Source: Opisthocomus hoazin
Lineage: Eukaryota; Chordata; Aves; Opisthocomiformes; Opisthocomidae
DNA length: 64,000 nt
NCBI RefSeq assembly: GCF_030867145.1
Contig: NC_134440.1
Location: 992,001-1,056,000 of the forward strand
Direction: 5' to 3'
The position numbers were made by a program, and so were the translations under genes. The notes under the pieces are model-generated. The model saw only the letters and a program-made list of their open reading frames with translations. It was not told where the DNA came from and ran no database searches. Of this stretch, positions 14,001 through 26,000 are shown piece by piece; position 1 is the stretch's first letter, and each line of letters opens with the position of its first letter.

Positions 14001-17000
14001 CGCTGGCGTTTGCACGCCCCGTCTTCCCTACGTATTTTTGTTTCGAAGATCCTCAGCTGGACGTCAGTGTTAAAGCCGTTGCTGGTCTGAGGATGCCGTG
14101 AGTGGGAGTTGCCACATTTCTTAATCGCTCCGGGAATTTCTTTGTAGTTGAATCTTTCACCGCTGCCGCTTGGGTCTGGTGAAGAGCGATTTCTGCGTGT
14201 ATCGCAGCAGCCTCGCTGGACACCGCCTGCAGACTGGAAAAGGTGCTTCACTTGCACGGTCAGAACAGCCTAATGTGAACTTGTTTCCTCCACAGTATTT
14301 TTGGGTTTTGGCTTGCTGTTGGGTGATTCATCCTTGCCGGTCTGCTGGCATTCTTCATATAAACAAGTGGCTCCAGCTGAGGTTTTGAACATAGTTCTGC
14401 GAGGCCGTGTTGGGGTCTGATAGCGTTTCTTCATCTTGGGAACTGTTGTCTAAAGCCAAAGTCTCGCCCATGCCCTGTGGTGTCGTCTCCTGGTGTAAAA
14501 AGCCTGACTGCAAACAAGTCCTTAGAAATCCAGGTCCAGAGGAGAGGCAGGGTTTGGTTTCCATTGCTTCCCTCGCTTTCTGCTGTTTATTCCTCAGGCC
14601 TCGGGTGCCGGTGGGCTGGAATCCAGTGCTTGTGCGCAGTAATTCTGCTGCAAAGGCATGTTTATGAGGTCAGTGCTATCTTGTGTCACTGGTGGTAAGA
14701 GCTGTTAATTGCCACAACAAAACCCTACATCCAGAGGCTTTAACTTCCCTTCTGGCACCGGCTGTCCCTGGCAGGGGTGTGTGGTGAGCTGTACCCACAG
14801 CCTGGTCTCAAAAGCAGAGCAGCCTGTTCTAGAAAAGCATACCTGTCACGTAAATACTTGCTGTTCTTAGCCACCACAGATTTTTTTGTCTTTAAACTTC
14901 ACTGTTCTGTCCTGTTTAGAATTACTTAAAGCATAAGACGCTGCCCATTTCCTCCTTCCTTTTGTTACCTAAAATGATCCTGCCTGTTTCTGATACTCAG
15001 TCTGCGTTGCCCTTTGCTTGACTTCGTTTGCCGTGTTCCCTGTGGCTATCCAGAACAGGACTTTTCTGAACACACAGGAATCTCCTCCTCAGGCTTTGTT
15101 TGCCAGAAGTTACACGGAAGAATAAACCTGCTCTTCCTGGCGCGAGGGCGAGCAGCTCCTGTGGAGCGTGGACGTGTGGCAGCGCGGGCGTGCAGGGGGC
15201 TCAGCAGCAGCGCCCGCCTCTCCCCGGTGAAGCAGCTCTGCGTGTGAACGCCTCGGCGGGCAGCTCGGGTGCCCTTTGCAGAGCTGGAGTTGTGCTTGGA
15301 CTGGAGGAAGGAGGTCAGTCCAGACGGAGCTGGCTTGTGGGCGCAGGGAGGAGCTGCCTGCTCTTGGTAGTCGTTTGCAGTAATGCTGTAGAGATGCAGT
15401 TACAGCCTTGTTTGATCTGCTGGTGGTGTGGGGGGGCTCGACCACACGTGTTAATCATAAACCAGCCCTCTTTTTGTTACCAGCCCCTTGCAGGCTCCTA
15501 TTAATCTTTCCTGGTAAGGGGAGGGGGGGAGAAATTAACCTACGCTTTAAACAAGTATTAATTCTTGACAGCGCTGCAGTGCACACAGCAGTAGTGATTT
15601 AAGAGAAATCAATGTAACAGTTATTAAATTACATGAAAGACTTGGTTCTGACTGAAATGAAGAGTTTCCTGGAATAAGAAACGTCCTGGAACTTCGTATC
15701 GCTGTCCTGCAGTTATGTCTACGGGGAATACAGGTATTAAAATCAATTGGAGACGATTAACGGGCTCTGGTGCCTTTGAAGCGTTTTACGAACAAGTTGC
15801 TTTACATGCTCACGTCTTTGTTTTTGCACCCCAGGGTTGGGGTTTTGGCTGGCTTACTGGCACTGTATAAACACTTTCGGTGAGGTGCCTAACTCTTACT
15901 TCAGGCCTTCCTTTAGAAAAATGAAGGCTGTGCTTGTAGCGGCTCATCTGGCCCCGTTGCAGTAAGTACGGTGAAAGTGTCTGTGATGCCGGCGTGTGCT
16001 CCCCGGCAGGACGGCCGCCAGCGCGGGGTTTGTCTCTCTGCCCCTGCCCTGCTCTTGGCGTGGGCTCCTGCCTCGCCGTGGGTCACCGCCGGTGGGTGCC
16101 TGGGGGACGATGCATCCGATAACGCTCTTGGGATGACCCACCAGGAAACATGGCCGTGCTCCCAACTTGGAGCTGGGCAAGGACTGGTTTAGGTAGTCCC
16201 GCGAGGACCAGGGCGTTGGACTCGATGATCCTTGGGGGTCCCTTCCAACTTGAGATACTCTGTGGTTGCCATCGGTGGACGAGGAGACGGTGGCATCAGC
16301 CTGGGCTGTCGGCACGTGGAAGGGGTTTGGCTGCCTCGGCCGTGAGCTGTGCTGGAGCCGGGCGCACCGGTCGCTGGCCGGTGTCTGCGCTGGGCTCGCA
16401 GCGAAGGGCCAGACCAGGCAGGCGGGTGCTGCAGCCCTGTCCTGAGCGGCTCGGACACCAGCACAGGACTCACCGGCTGGGTGCTCGGTTTGCTCTGAGC
16501 CTCCGATTCAGCCACCCCGAGCTGGTTACCGAGGAGGAGGGGATGCAGCTGACTTCAGAATAAAGTAGCATCTCCTTTTGGCTGGATGAACCGTGCTTTA
16601 GGTGTAAATCTTCCTCTTCCATGTATACAAGGAACTCTTGGGAGTAACTCAGGTGGAGATAGCTGTGGTTAAATGAGAGTAATTCTGCTTTTGAGGCGTA
16701 ATTTGTGGTCAGTTGTCCTGTGTGGATTGCAGGAGCCAGCTGAGACACCCGGGGCCCTAGGGAGGGTGTGTGAGGGCTGGGAGGACTCTGGCATCTTCCC
16801 TGTTCCAGAATTGCTGGTGTTCATCTGACAATGGTGCCCACCTCTGGGCAGGAGAGAAGGCCCGGGAGGCGGTGGAGAGCTGCCTCTGAGGTTCTTGGCA
16901 AGCACTGTGCCCTGCCTCCTCCCTTCGTAAAGCTAACAAAAGCGGGAAAAGTACTGGTCTGAAACAGAGTGCACTTGAAAAATGCTGGTAATATAATTCA

Positions 17001-20000
17001 ATAGCAGACCACTGGGAGATGTTTTAAAATAGACGCTTTAATTCAAAGCAGCATCAGTCTGAGTCAGTCTGATGGAGTGAGTTTTCCCGTCACCAGTTCT
17101 GCTGGTGGTCACTGCATGCCCTGATCTGTAATGTCCTCAGGGTCCTGTTCCGAGGGGCTGTCTTCAAAATGCGCTTCCCAATGCCCCTGGCTCTGCAAAG
17201 TGACCCAAACACCAGTGGTCCTGCCCCAGCAGACGCCGCGAGCAGCACTGCCTCTGGCACGAACACCTTCTGCAGTCAGGTTTCTGGCCCTGGCCCCTGC
17301 CAGGGTTGTTCCCTGAGTCACAGCATCTCGCTGCTGCTGCCCTCCAGCTTTCAGGGTCACCTGAGAGTTTACTCTCTTGTTGACTTTCCTTTATGCTTCT
17401 CAAGTTTACCTGGTTTCTCCTTGTTTTAAGGAGGAGCAGCAGCCGGGGAGTTCCCCTCTGCGCTTGCTCCGTGGCAGGCCTGCTCCAGGTCCTCTCCCTG
17501 TTCCTGGACGAGCAGCGATCGCCTCCCAGATTTCCAGTCCTCCAGGGAGCCGTGTGCTGGCAGGACTTGCTGATCCACACACCCCCCTCATGCATGCTGA
17601 ATTTCAGCTCTGGGTATAAGATACCTACCAGCTGCTTCGTTATCCTTGTTCTTAGTGTCTATTTTAAAAATAAACCATTTGTGGTCTCAGCTTGTCAAAG
17701 CCTCTCAGTGCAGTCACCACGCACCTTGCTTCCTCTCGCTCGCTTTTGAAACCAGAGCAGAGGCTGCCCTGTGTGTGGCACGAAGGGCTCTTGGTTCCCA
17801 CAGCAGCCAGCGTGCGACGCGAAGCCTCGCACCCAGCTGTGGCGGGGGAAGAGGAAAAGCCAGGCTGGGTCTGTACGGTGCCGACGCTGCCATCTTTCAT
17901 CCCTCTGAAAAAACCCCAACCCTGCTGGGACAAGCTGTGGTCAGATATTCAGTACTCTGCCACCCTTTAGCTTCTCCTAGACTTGTTTTTAGCTGTGGTC
18001 TGGTTGTATATCCCAGGCACTGCTCGGGTGTCCCTCCCGCATGTGCAGCTGCCTGCTCCGTGGGATGGCTGCGCAGCAGTTGGCCTGCAGGGACGTTCAG
18101 GGGCCTGATGGCTTTTTTCACACAGGTCTCACCAGGTTGGGAAGCCAAGCCTGGAGTGTCCTTGGACACGCCTGAAATCCCCGTCTTTTGGCAGCAGAGT
18201 ATTTCAGGAAATCTAGTCTCGAGCTCTTTGGTTGCGTGAGGGTGACCAGCTGCCAGGTCTTCTCCTGTACAGGTGTTATTGATTTGCGTCTGTGCTTTCC
18301 TGGAAGTTCAGCGCCTGCTTTCAAGAAACCACGAGCGCGTTCAGGAAGCTGTCCGGTAGGTCAGTCGGCAGAGGATGCTGTGAAGGTTACCCAGCGAAGC
18401 ACCTAGCCAGGCTGTACACTGCAGGTTTTGCTGGAAGACGGTAAGTGAAATGAATGTGAATGCTGGAATAGCTCTGCTTTCCTGTCGCTGTCAGCATGCG
18501 TGCTCGTGCGTTAACTGCGGAGAGCAGAAGTGCTGTGGCCTGCCTGCTCCCCTAGGACAGGCTGTTAAAATTCCCGCTGGCGGTTACTCCGTGGGTTATC
18601 TTATCTGCTGCCATTGTATCGCTGTGGTCTTGCAAAATGAGTTCAGCAGTCCTGGCTGTCTATACAATCTCATACATCGTGCTTCCTTTTGGTGGCCGTG
18701 TTGTTGCCTACGTTTTGCCCTGTTTGTCCACCAGCAGAAAAGGAAGAGGAAATAAACCACCTGCTTTGTAAAGGTTGCGTAAGTAGCAACACCTTGGTAG
18801 TAGACCTCTGGAGGTCCCTTCCAACCCAAAGCATTCTATGATTCTGAGTCTTAGGCATGAGTTGGTGGTTTAATCAAAGTCACACAGCAAGGCAGTCACC
18901 AGCAAGTCACTAATTAAGACATTTCAGAAATGTATTTGGTTTCTTCACTTCAATCATATCATTAAAGCACCTATCCCAAGCTCCAGGGCACTACCAGCTC
19001 GTTAAACACAATAGAGTTCAGATAAAAGCAGCAGTGAAAACCCACTGCGTTTCTCCACCCCAAACCAGCTGCCCACAGAAAGCAAACGCTTGGTTTGCAC
19101 CATGGTTCCTGCGGATGCCTCTTCTGCAGCGGCACTCGTGCAGCTGCTGCTCGCAGCCTTCGCCGGGAGGCGAGAGGTGCTCTCACCGCAGGAGCCCAGC
19201 AGCGACGCTCCGGCTCCTCCCGGGCCGAGGGCTGCTGGGGCTGCCCTGTCCTCGCTTTCCCTGGCTGCAACCTGGCTGCCTGGGCAAAGGCATTTATTTT
19301 TTTCCCATTTGCTTATTGAAAAAACTCTTCTGGACTAGGTGTTTCACAGTACAGAACATGGATCCTCATTGTTAGGGGCTATTAACGTATTAATCCCCGT
19401 GGAGCCGCCGTGCCGCGGTGGGTCGGGCCATGCACCCGGCTGCCCTTGGCAGTGAGCCCGCGGTGGGCTGACGTCCTGCGGGTGCTTCTCCAGCCCCGGG
19501 ACCCGGCGTGTCCTTGCAGGGGCCGGTGCTCCCTCCTCACCCCCTGTCGTAGAGCAAAGCGGTCCTGCTCTGGTTCGCCTCCCCTGATTCTCAGAGGGGT
19601 TGGAGAGCACCTTGCGTTCCGCTCTGGCCATCTCTTGCAGGCCTGCTAGGGGCTTTGCTGTCGCCTGTCGCTCCGTGGCTGTTGAGAAGTGCCTTGCAGC
19701 GTGGGATTTTCCAGCAGCTCTCGGCACAGGCCCCAGGAGCCCTTGCAGCAGCAGTGACAGCAGGTGCCAAGCGCCGGCTGTAGCGCAGAGCAGCGATGAG
19801 CTGCGTCTCGCTGGAAGCCGTGCCGTGGTTGTGTGGAAAGCCTCGGCGCAGGAACGGAGAGCGCTGCAGCCAGCGCTGCTCTCCCGGTCCTCGGCACGTG
19901 CGTCTGCGCCGTTGGACTTGTGCTCCGCCGGGGTCACCGGCCGGGTGCAGCGTCCCTCTCCCTGCCCTGCTCCCGTGGCATGGCTGCCCGCGAGCGTGCT

Positions 20001-23000
20001 GCGTCCCAAGGCTGCCGGACACGGAGCGGGGCAGCGTCCAGCCCGGGGCCGAGCTCATGGGAGCTGGGGGGACCAACCCCCCGGGCAGAGCCCAGCGCGG
20101 GCGCTGCCGCCGGCTCTGCTGGGGGGGGCAAACAGAAACCTCTTGTGCCCCAAGCAAACAGAAAAGTTCTCATGGTTTTTCTGCAGGGTGGGGGGGACTC
20201 TGGCAAATTCGCTTCCCCTCGGGCTGTGTTGGAGCTGGCTTTCCTTTGGCTTGCGATGACCAAACCCCTCTCAGATGTCCCGGTTCTGGGCCTGTTTGTC
20301 TCCCCCCTAAGAAATGTTGCTTGTTTCTGTTAACAAAACTGTTAAATAAAGTCAAAAGGGAAGGTCTTGGAAAAAGAAGGCAATGTTCCTGGACACAGAA
20401 AAATCCTAATGATCCAGAAAAAGTTCAGAAAATGGCTACTCCTCGTTATTTTCTAGTTGCAGTGTTTGGGGTGGGGCAGACCCTGAAGACAAAGGAAAGC
20501 ACATGGCTGGTGGGGCTGGGGAGGAAGGCCGCGGGTGCTTGTTCGCAGTCTGTTTCGGTCTGATCACTTCATCGAGCCCCTGAAGTCGGGGGGCAGGACC
20601 CCAGCCCCAAAGCTGGAGCTGCGGGGGGAAGCGGCGGTGTCGCTTGGGTGGCCGGGGAGGGGACGAGCCGAGGGGAGCCGGGCTCCTGCCTGGACCCCTG
20701 CGGCCCCGAGCGCGGCCGCTGCGCAGCGCAGCTTTGTTTACAGTGTATCTGTGGTTGAGTTACACCACATACAGTAATTCTCATCGCATTGCCAGTAATT
20801 TTACTGACTTACCAAGCAGGCATCATTTCCTGAAAGTCAGCCCTGGTGCTTAGAGGAAGTAAGAGCACTCTGCGTGTGACTAAACACTCTATGCAAATTT
20901 CCCCAGGCTTAGGACAGCCGCGCTGTATGGCTGTCCTTTCTCCTCCATTTCCACTCCTTTCTTCTGCATGTTATTTTAAAAAAAAACCCTTGATGAGCTC
21001 TCTTCCTGGCTGTTGCTGCTGTCGCGGTCATGAATGAAGACCTTTCTCCATTGTACACTGAAAAATCTCACCTCGCCGCTTCGTCCACGTCCTGCTCTGC
21101 CGACAGCAAGCTGAATGCTCTTGTAAAATGTCCCAAATGCAGTTCTGGCTAAAGTTCCCGTCTCTTTACAAGGTAATGCCTGATTTTTCTTTTTTCCCTC
21201 CTGCTTGGGAGTCCTGGCTTGCTGTGCTTGTGAGGGTCCCCAGCCGCCCCCTGGCCCCCCGGCATGCTTGTGGAGATTTAGGGGCGATGAGTCCTGAGCG
21301 AGGCAGCGGGAGCGGACGGGGTCTGCGTTTTGCTGAAGCGTGTGGCACTTGGAGACTGCTCCTGTCAGCTCGAACTTGGTCACTGACTGCAGAACTTGGA
21401 GGAAAAGGAGCCGTGTGGAGAATTGATCGGTGTGTTTGTGTAGTTGTAGTGGCTTTCAGGGGGGTTATTTTTAAACCAGATGCTGTGTACAGAAACGCGA
21501 GGGAAATGCTTGCCAGCCAGAGCACCAAGCCCGTAAGACTGCAAGTTTATTGCCCCATATTCAGAAAGACTTTGGGTTTTGGCAGCTGAAAGATTTTTCT
21601 TTTGGTGATCGACTGCTTACATTGCAGCTGTTCATTCTTGTTTCTGCCTTTCCTAAAACATAATTTGCTTAATCCGTGATTTTTGAGACACCAGATCTTT
21701 CTCGTCTGGCAGCGTAGCTTCGTTCACGTGTGTATATTTATGTGTGCCTGTGCACGTGTATGGTTTTGTTGCTTGATTTTTTTAAAAACCCCTGTCAACT
21801 GTGTGCTGTGTAGAGGAGTAATCGATAGCTGCTGTGCAGAAGGAGTATTTGTTTCCTCTGTGTCTGGATTGTGAGCAAATAAACCATTTATATTGATGGC
21901 TTGATGGCCAAAAATATTTTTAGGATGCATACTCCTTCTGTATTTAGACTTCACCTGTTCTTTCATTATTTTTAACAAAGACTTTGTTTTGACTAGAGGA
22001 ACCGAGCTGGTTCCAGTGGCTGGGAGAAGGAGGTGTAGTGTTGGGGTTGGTTTACCCTGATTCTTTTTCTGATCTTTTCTAGGGAGTTAATTCTTGGTTT
22101 TGTTAATTTTCTGTTTTGGGATAGCGATAGAAATGCTGTGTGCCACAGCAGCGTCGACTGCACTCACAGTCTAGAAGTCCAGCAGATGATTATTATTGAT
22201 TTATCAAGTTACTCACTAGAGCATCTTCTGAGATGAAGACCAGACGGTGGTTTGTGACCTCTGTCTCCTGTTGTAGTGCGTTGCTGTTATTCCAGCTGCA
22301 ATGTGAAAAAAGAACGTGGTGGTGAGACCCCGGCCCGCAGCTGCGCGCAGCCTCCGCAGCGCCGGGCTGTTGACCCCGTATGAAACCCTCCGTTCAGCGG
22401 TCACCCTGTGTCAGGGAATCGCCCTTTCACCAGTTTGTAACGGGCTGCTCCAAACTTCATCTCCAGTTTGCGCAGTCAGTTTGGACCGCGTTTTCACAGC
22501 AGGCTTCAGGGTCTCTGTTTGGGTCCGTCCGTCTGTAATGGGAGAAACTGGGAGAGATCTGTGCTGCGAGTTGCAGCGCTTGGGGTTGAGAGCTTCGAGC
22601 TGTGCCCCAGGCAGGTGCTCGCTGTCGGGGTGCAGGGGGCTGTTGAATGGAGCAGCTGAAGAGGTGGAGGCCGAGCAGGGCTGCCAGCTCCCTGCGCTAA
22701 AACTCTGCGACCAGTCGTGATCTGCAGTGTGCTCTCTGGCTTTTGGTTGCAGGCTGTGCTGAACTGGAGGCGGGAAAAAGCCTCAGAAAATCATCCCGCT
22801 CCCCCCCCAGCAAATAGTCTAATTCCAGAAAGAAGATCTACGTAGAGAGTGTTTGCAGAGCAGCATTTGGAATAAAGATCCTGCCTTGTGGGATAACTTT
22901 CATCTGTTGCAGAAATCTGACTTCCACTGAGACATAAAAAAAGTGCTATTACTGTAAAGCCCTCTTATTTCCAATGAGAAAATTTAAAAGTTCTTATTAA

Positions 23001-26000
23001 TCAGTCTTAAACAGGGACAAAATATCTTGCTTCGGATCCTGCTGACGGAGACAGGGGACCCCTCTGCAGAGGTTTCACTGAGCGGCTTCTCGGGCACGTC
23101 GGACCCCAGCCGGGGCAGCTGGCTTGGCAGTCCCCCCGCGCGGCTCGTCGCCCTGCCCAGCGCTCGCTGCACCTGTAACCTTCTCGCTCTTCGTGGTTTC
23201 TTGGGCCACCTCCTGCACCCCTAACACCGTCAGCTCCTTTCCAGCTGCTGCTCTCTGTGTGTCGGGGCTCGGCACCTTTCGGCTGAGGGTCTCTGCTGGC
23301 TGGGGTCAGCGGCAGCCGCTGTCAGTGGGTCTGACAGTGCCGTTATCCCGTTGGGGAGTCCTTTAGCTCACCCTGGTATTTCATGAACCGATGTTTTAGG
23401 CGATGATCCTTTCCCTGGAGGAGACCAAGGTAGCTGCTCCTGTTTGCTCCATATAAACCAGTGGAATAATTAGTCAAGGCATGGTTCACGATGACACAGG
23501 TTGTAGTTATCAGTATGGCCTTGTATTAAACAATTACACTTCAATTTGTATATAAGCAAGTCTAATTTACTGGGGTTGCCCTGTAAGCCCTTCAGGGTGG
23601 GGCTCTAGCATGTTACTAGTTTTAGTGCTCTTTACATAGTGTAATTAGGCAAGACAAACGGGAGACTGAGGTTTGTGACTAATGCCTCGTAATGCTGCCG
23701 GAGGATGGGCTCACTGAAGTCATTTCCAGGACTGACATTGTCCTCCCTCCGCCTTGGAGCCTGATTTCCTCTTCCCCGCGTCAGCCCAGGGCCCTGCGCA
23801 GCGGGAGCGGTGGTGGAGGTGGTGGGGCTGGAGCCTTCGCTGGGGGATTCCGGGGCTGGGCTCAGGAAGGCGGCGGGCGCGTGCCGGGGTGTCGCGGGCT
23901 GCGTTACGGTGCTTTCACCCGTCCCGTTGCTGTTCCAGCCCGGCGCGTTCCTCTCTCCGGGACCCTGATGTGCAGCGGCCGCTCCAGTCTGCTCTGCAGC
24001 CTTCTTGCTGCCGTGCCCGTGTGCTTGCAGACATTTCCTCCGAGTCGCCTTCTGCCAGTGGTGTTTGCACGTGAGGAAAACCTGCGCAGAAGTGTCTCGG
24101 TGTGAGGAGAACCTGCGCAGAAGTGTCTCGGCGTAGCTCAGCGGTGAGACCGGCCGGGGAGCTGAGACCGTCCAGCTCCCTGCGATGCTGCTGCCGGTTA
24201 AAGGCCAAAACGCATCTGTGTAACGAAGTTTTTCGTAATTAAACAAAAAAAACAAAGAACCCCTGGCTAAACAAAGCTGGGTTTGCCTTGCAACTCCGGC
24301 CTTCTGGTTTAGCTCTTGCTTATCTGCAGCACAGCACCTCCCAGGCCTGCCCGTCCTTGAGAGAGGAAAGACGCACTTCTCCTCTCGGCATGCAGATAGT
24401 AGTAAACGCCTTTCATCTTTTAGATTTAAACTCAAGGATGATGATGTCTTGTTTGTTGTGAACAGGAGCTTGTTCTTGGACCTCGCCATGTGAGCTGAGC
24501 TCTGAGGGCTTGCTGCGAGCGAGCGTCTGCTCTTCCTCCTGCCCGCCAGGCGAGGTGGCCGGGCCCCAGGAGTGCTGTGCGGAGGTTTGCGTGCAGGATC
24601 TCCCCGGCACGCCTGTGTCTGGGGACCGGCCGCTCCACCAGCCGTTGGCACCGCGCGTGGACAAAGCTCTTGCACCGTCATGGGTTGCGGGTGGGAGCGT
24701 TGTAGCTCCAGGTCCATCTTGGGAGTTGTTTGTGTCGCTGCGTGGTGGTGGGTCCTTGAAGAAGATAATAGCTGTTTCTTCTGGTGCTGGGCTTTGAAAG
24801 CAACTTCTTCAAAGCAATTGTTATGAGCCTCTTGATGCCAGTCTATATTTATCCTCTCTGTAGCATCTGGACCCAAAGTGGAGTTTGCAGCTGCTTCGGG
24901 TCCTCTGGCTGCTGCGCAAGTCCAATGTGTCAGGTGCCAGAGCAGGCAGGCAAAGGAGCAGTCAGTCTTCTGTCCAGCTCCCTCTCCCTCCTGTCTGGGA
25001 ATGGCCGGAAGAGCTGCTACAAAATTGATCTAAACTGTTTTACACCAGGTGTAACACGAGAGAGTAGTACTAGGTGACTTGTTACACTCTCCTCCTAAGG
25101 CCGGGTGTCAGTGCTCTCCGCTGTACCCCTGTCCCGGTTGGATCTGAAGAGGTGTGGTGGCACAGGGGTGTCGATGGCGGTGACAGTCCAGAGGCCGTTG
25201 AACTCCCAGGGTCCTGAGGCCCGAGGGAGCAGCAGAACGGTGGTGAGGACAGCAAGGGGAGACGATGCCCTGTGTCAGCAGCGCAGCGCTTTGAGGCGAT
25301 CGGCAAGTGTCTCTGCAGAGGACTGGGAGGTTGAGAGAGGCTGCAGACCTTGGGGGTGGGAGTTAATAGGAAAAAAAAAATCTCAGTAGCGTGAACAATG
25401 TTAGCCTGAATTCCACACACCCACCACCCGTACGGTGCTCTAGGTCAGGAGCCTGAGCTGTGGAGGCAGGCAGGCAGGCTGCTGCAGGGTGCGCAAGGCA
25501 CTTGCTCTGGCCAAGAAATGCCACAGTTACCCAAGTGTTTTCCTGCTTTCTGGAGTGTGAAACAGAGCCCCGTTTCCAGAGATCACTTAATTCTGAGATG
25601 ATAAATCTAGGTGCCTGCCTCGGTCTCTGAAAAGCCTTGATTTCTGGGTAGTCCCAAAATAGCCGCAGAAGTGTCAAGAGCGAAGCTGCGCAGGAAGCGC
25701 TGCCCAGCAGCGGTGTCGCACACCGGCACCAGCACCCGGCGCTGGCAGGGGGGGTCCGCAGAGCCCGGCCCCGGCAGCAGCGCCTGCCAGCTGCCCGTGC
25801 TGCCCGCGCCATGGGTCCCCCCGCCTGGTTTTTGACGAGTGCGGGCTGTGCACGTCACGGCTGCCATCCCTGCCTCGGCTCGCCTGCGCTTCGGAGTCGG
25901 GGCTCTTGCACAGCTGCCAGCACCGGCACCTGTGGCTTCGGAGCAGCGACTGTCTGCTTGGGTGCCAAACGAGACATGGCTGGGAAGAAGGTGAAGGGAT

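Noticed and set aside
13553-14257. 234-codon - strand frame and similar 200-250-codon frames at 19344-20009, 19796-20563 and 32600-33313
   Set aside because: No recognisable domain, located in SBNO2 introns, and lengths not surprising for locally GC-rich DNA.
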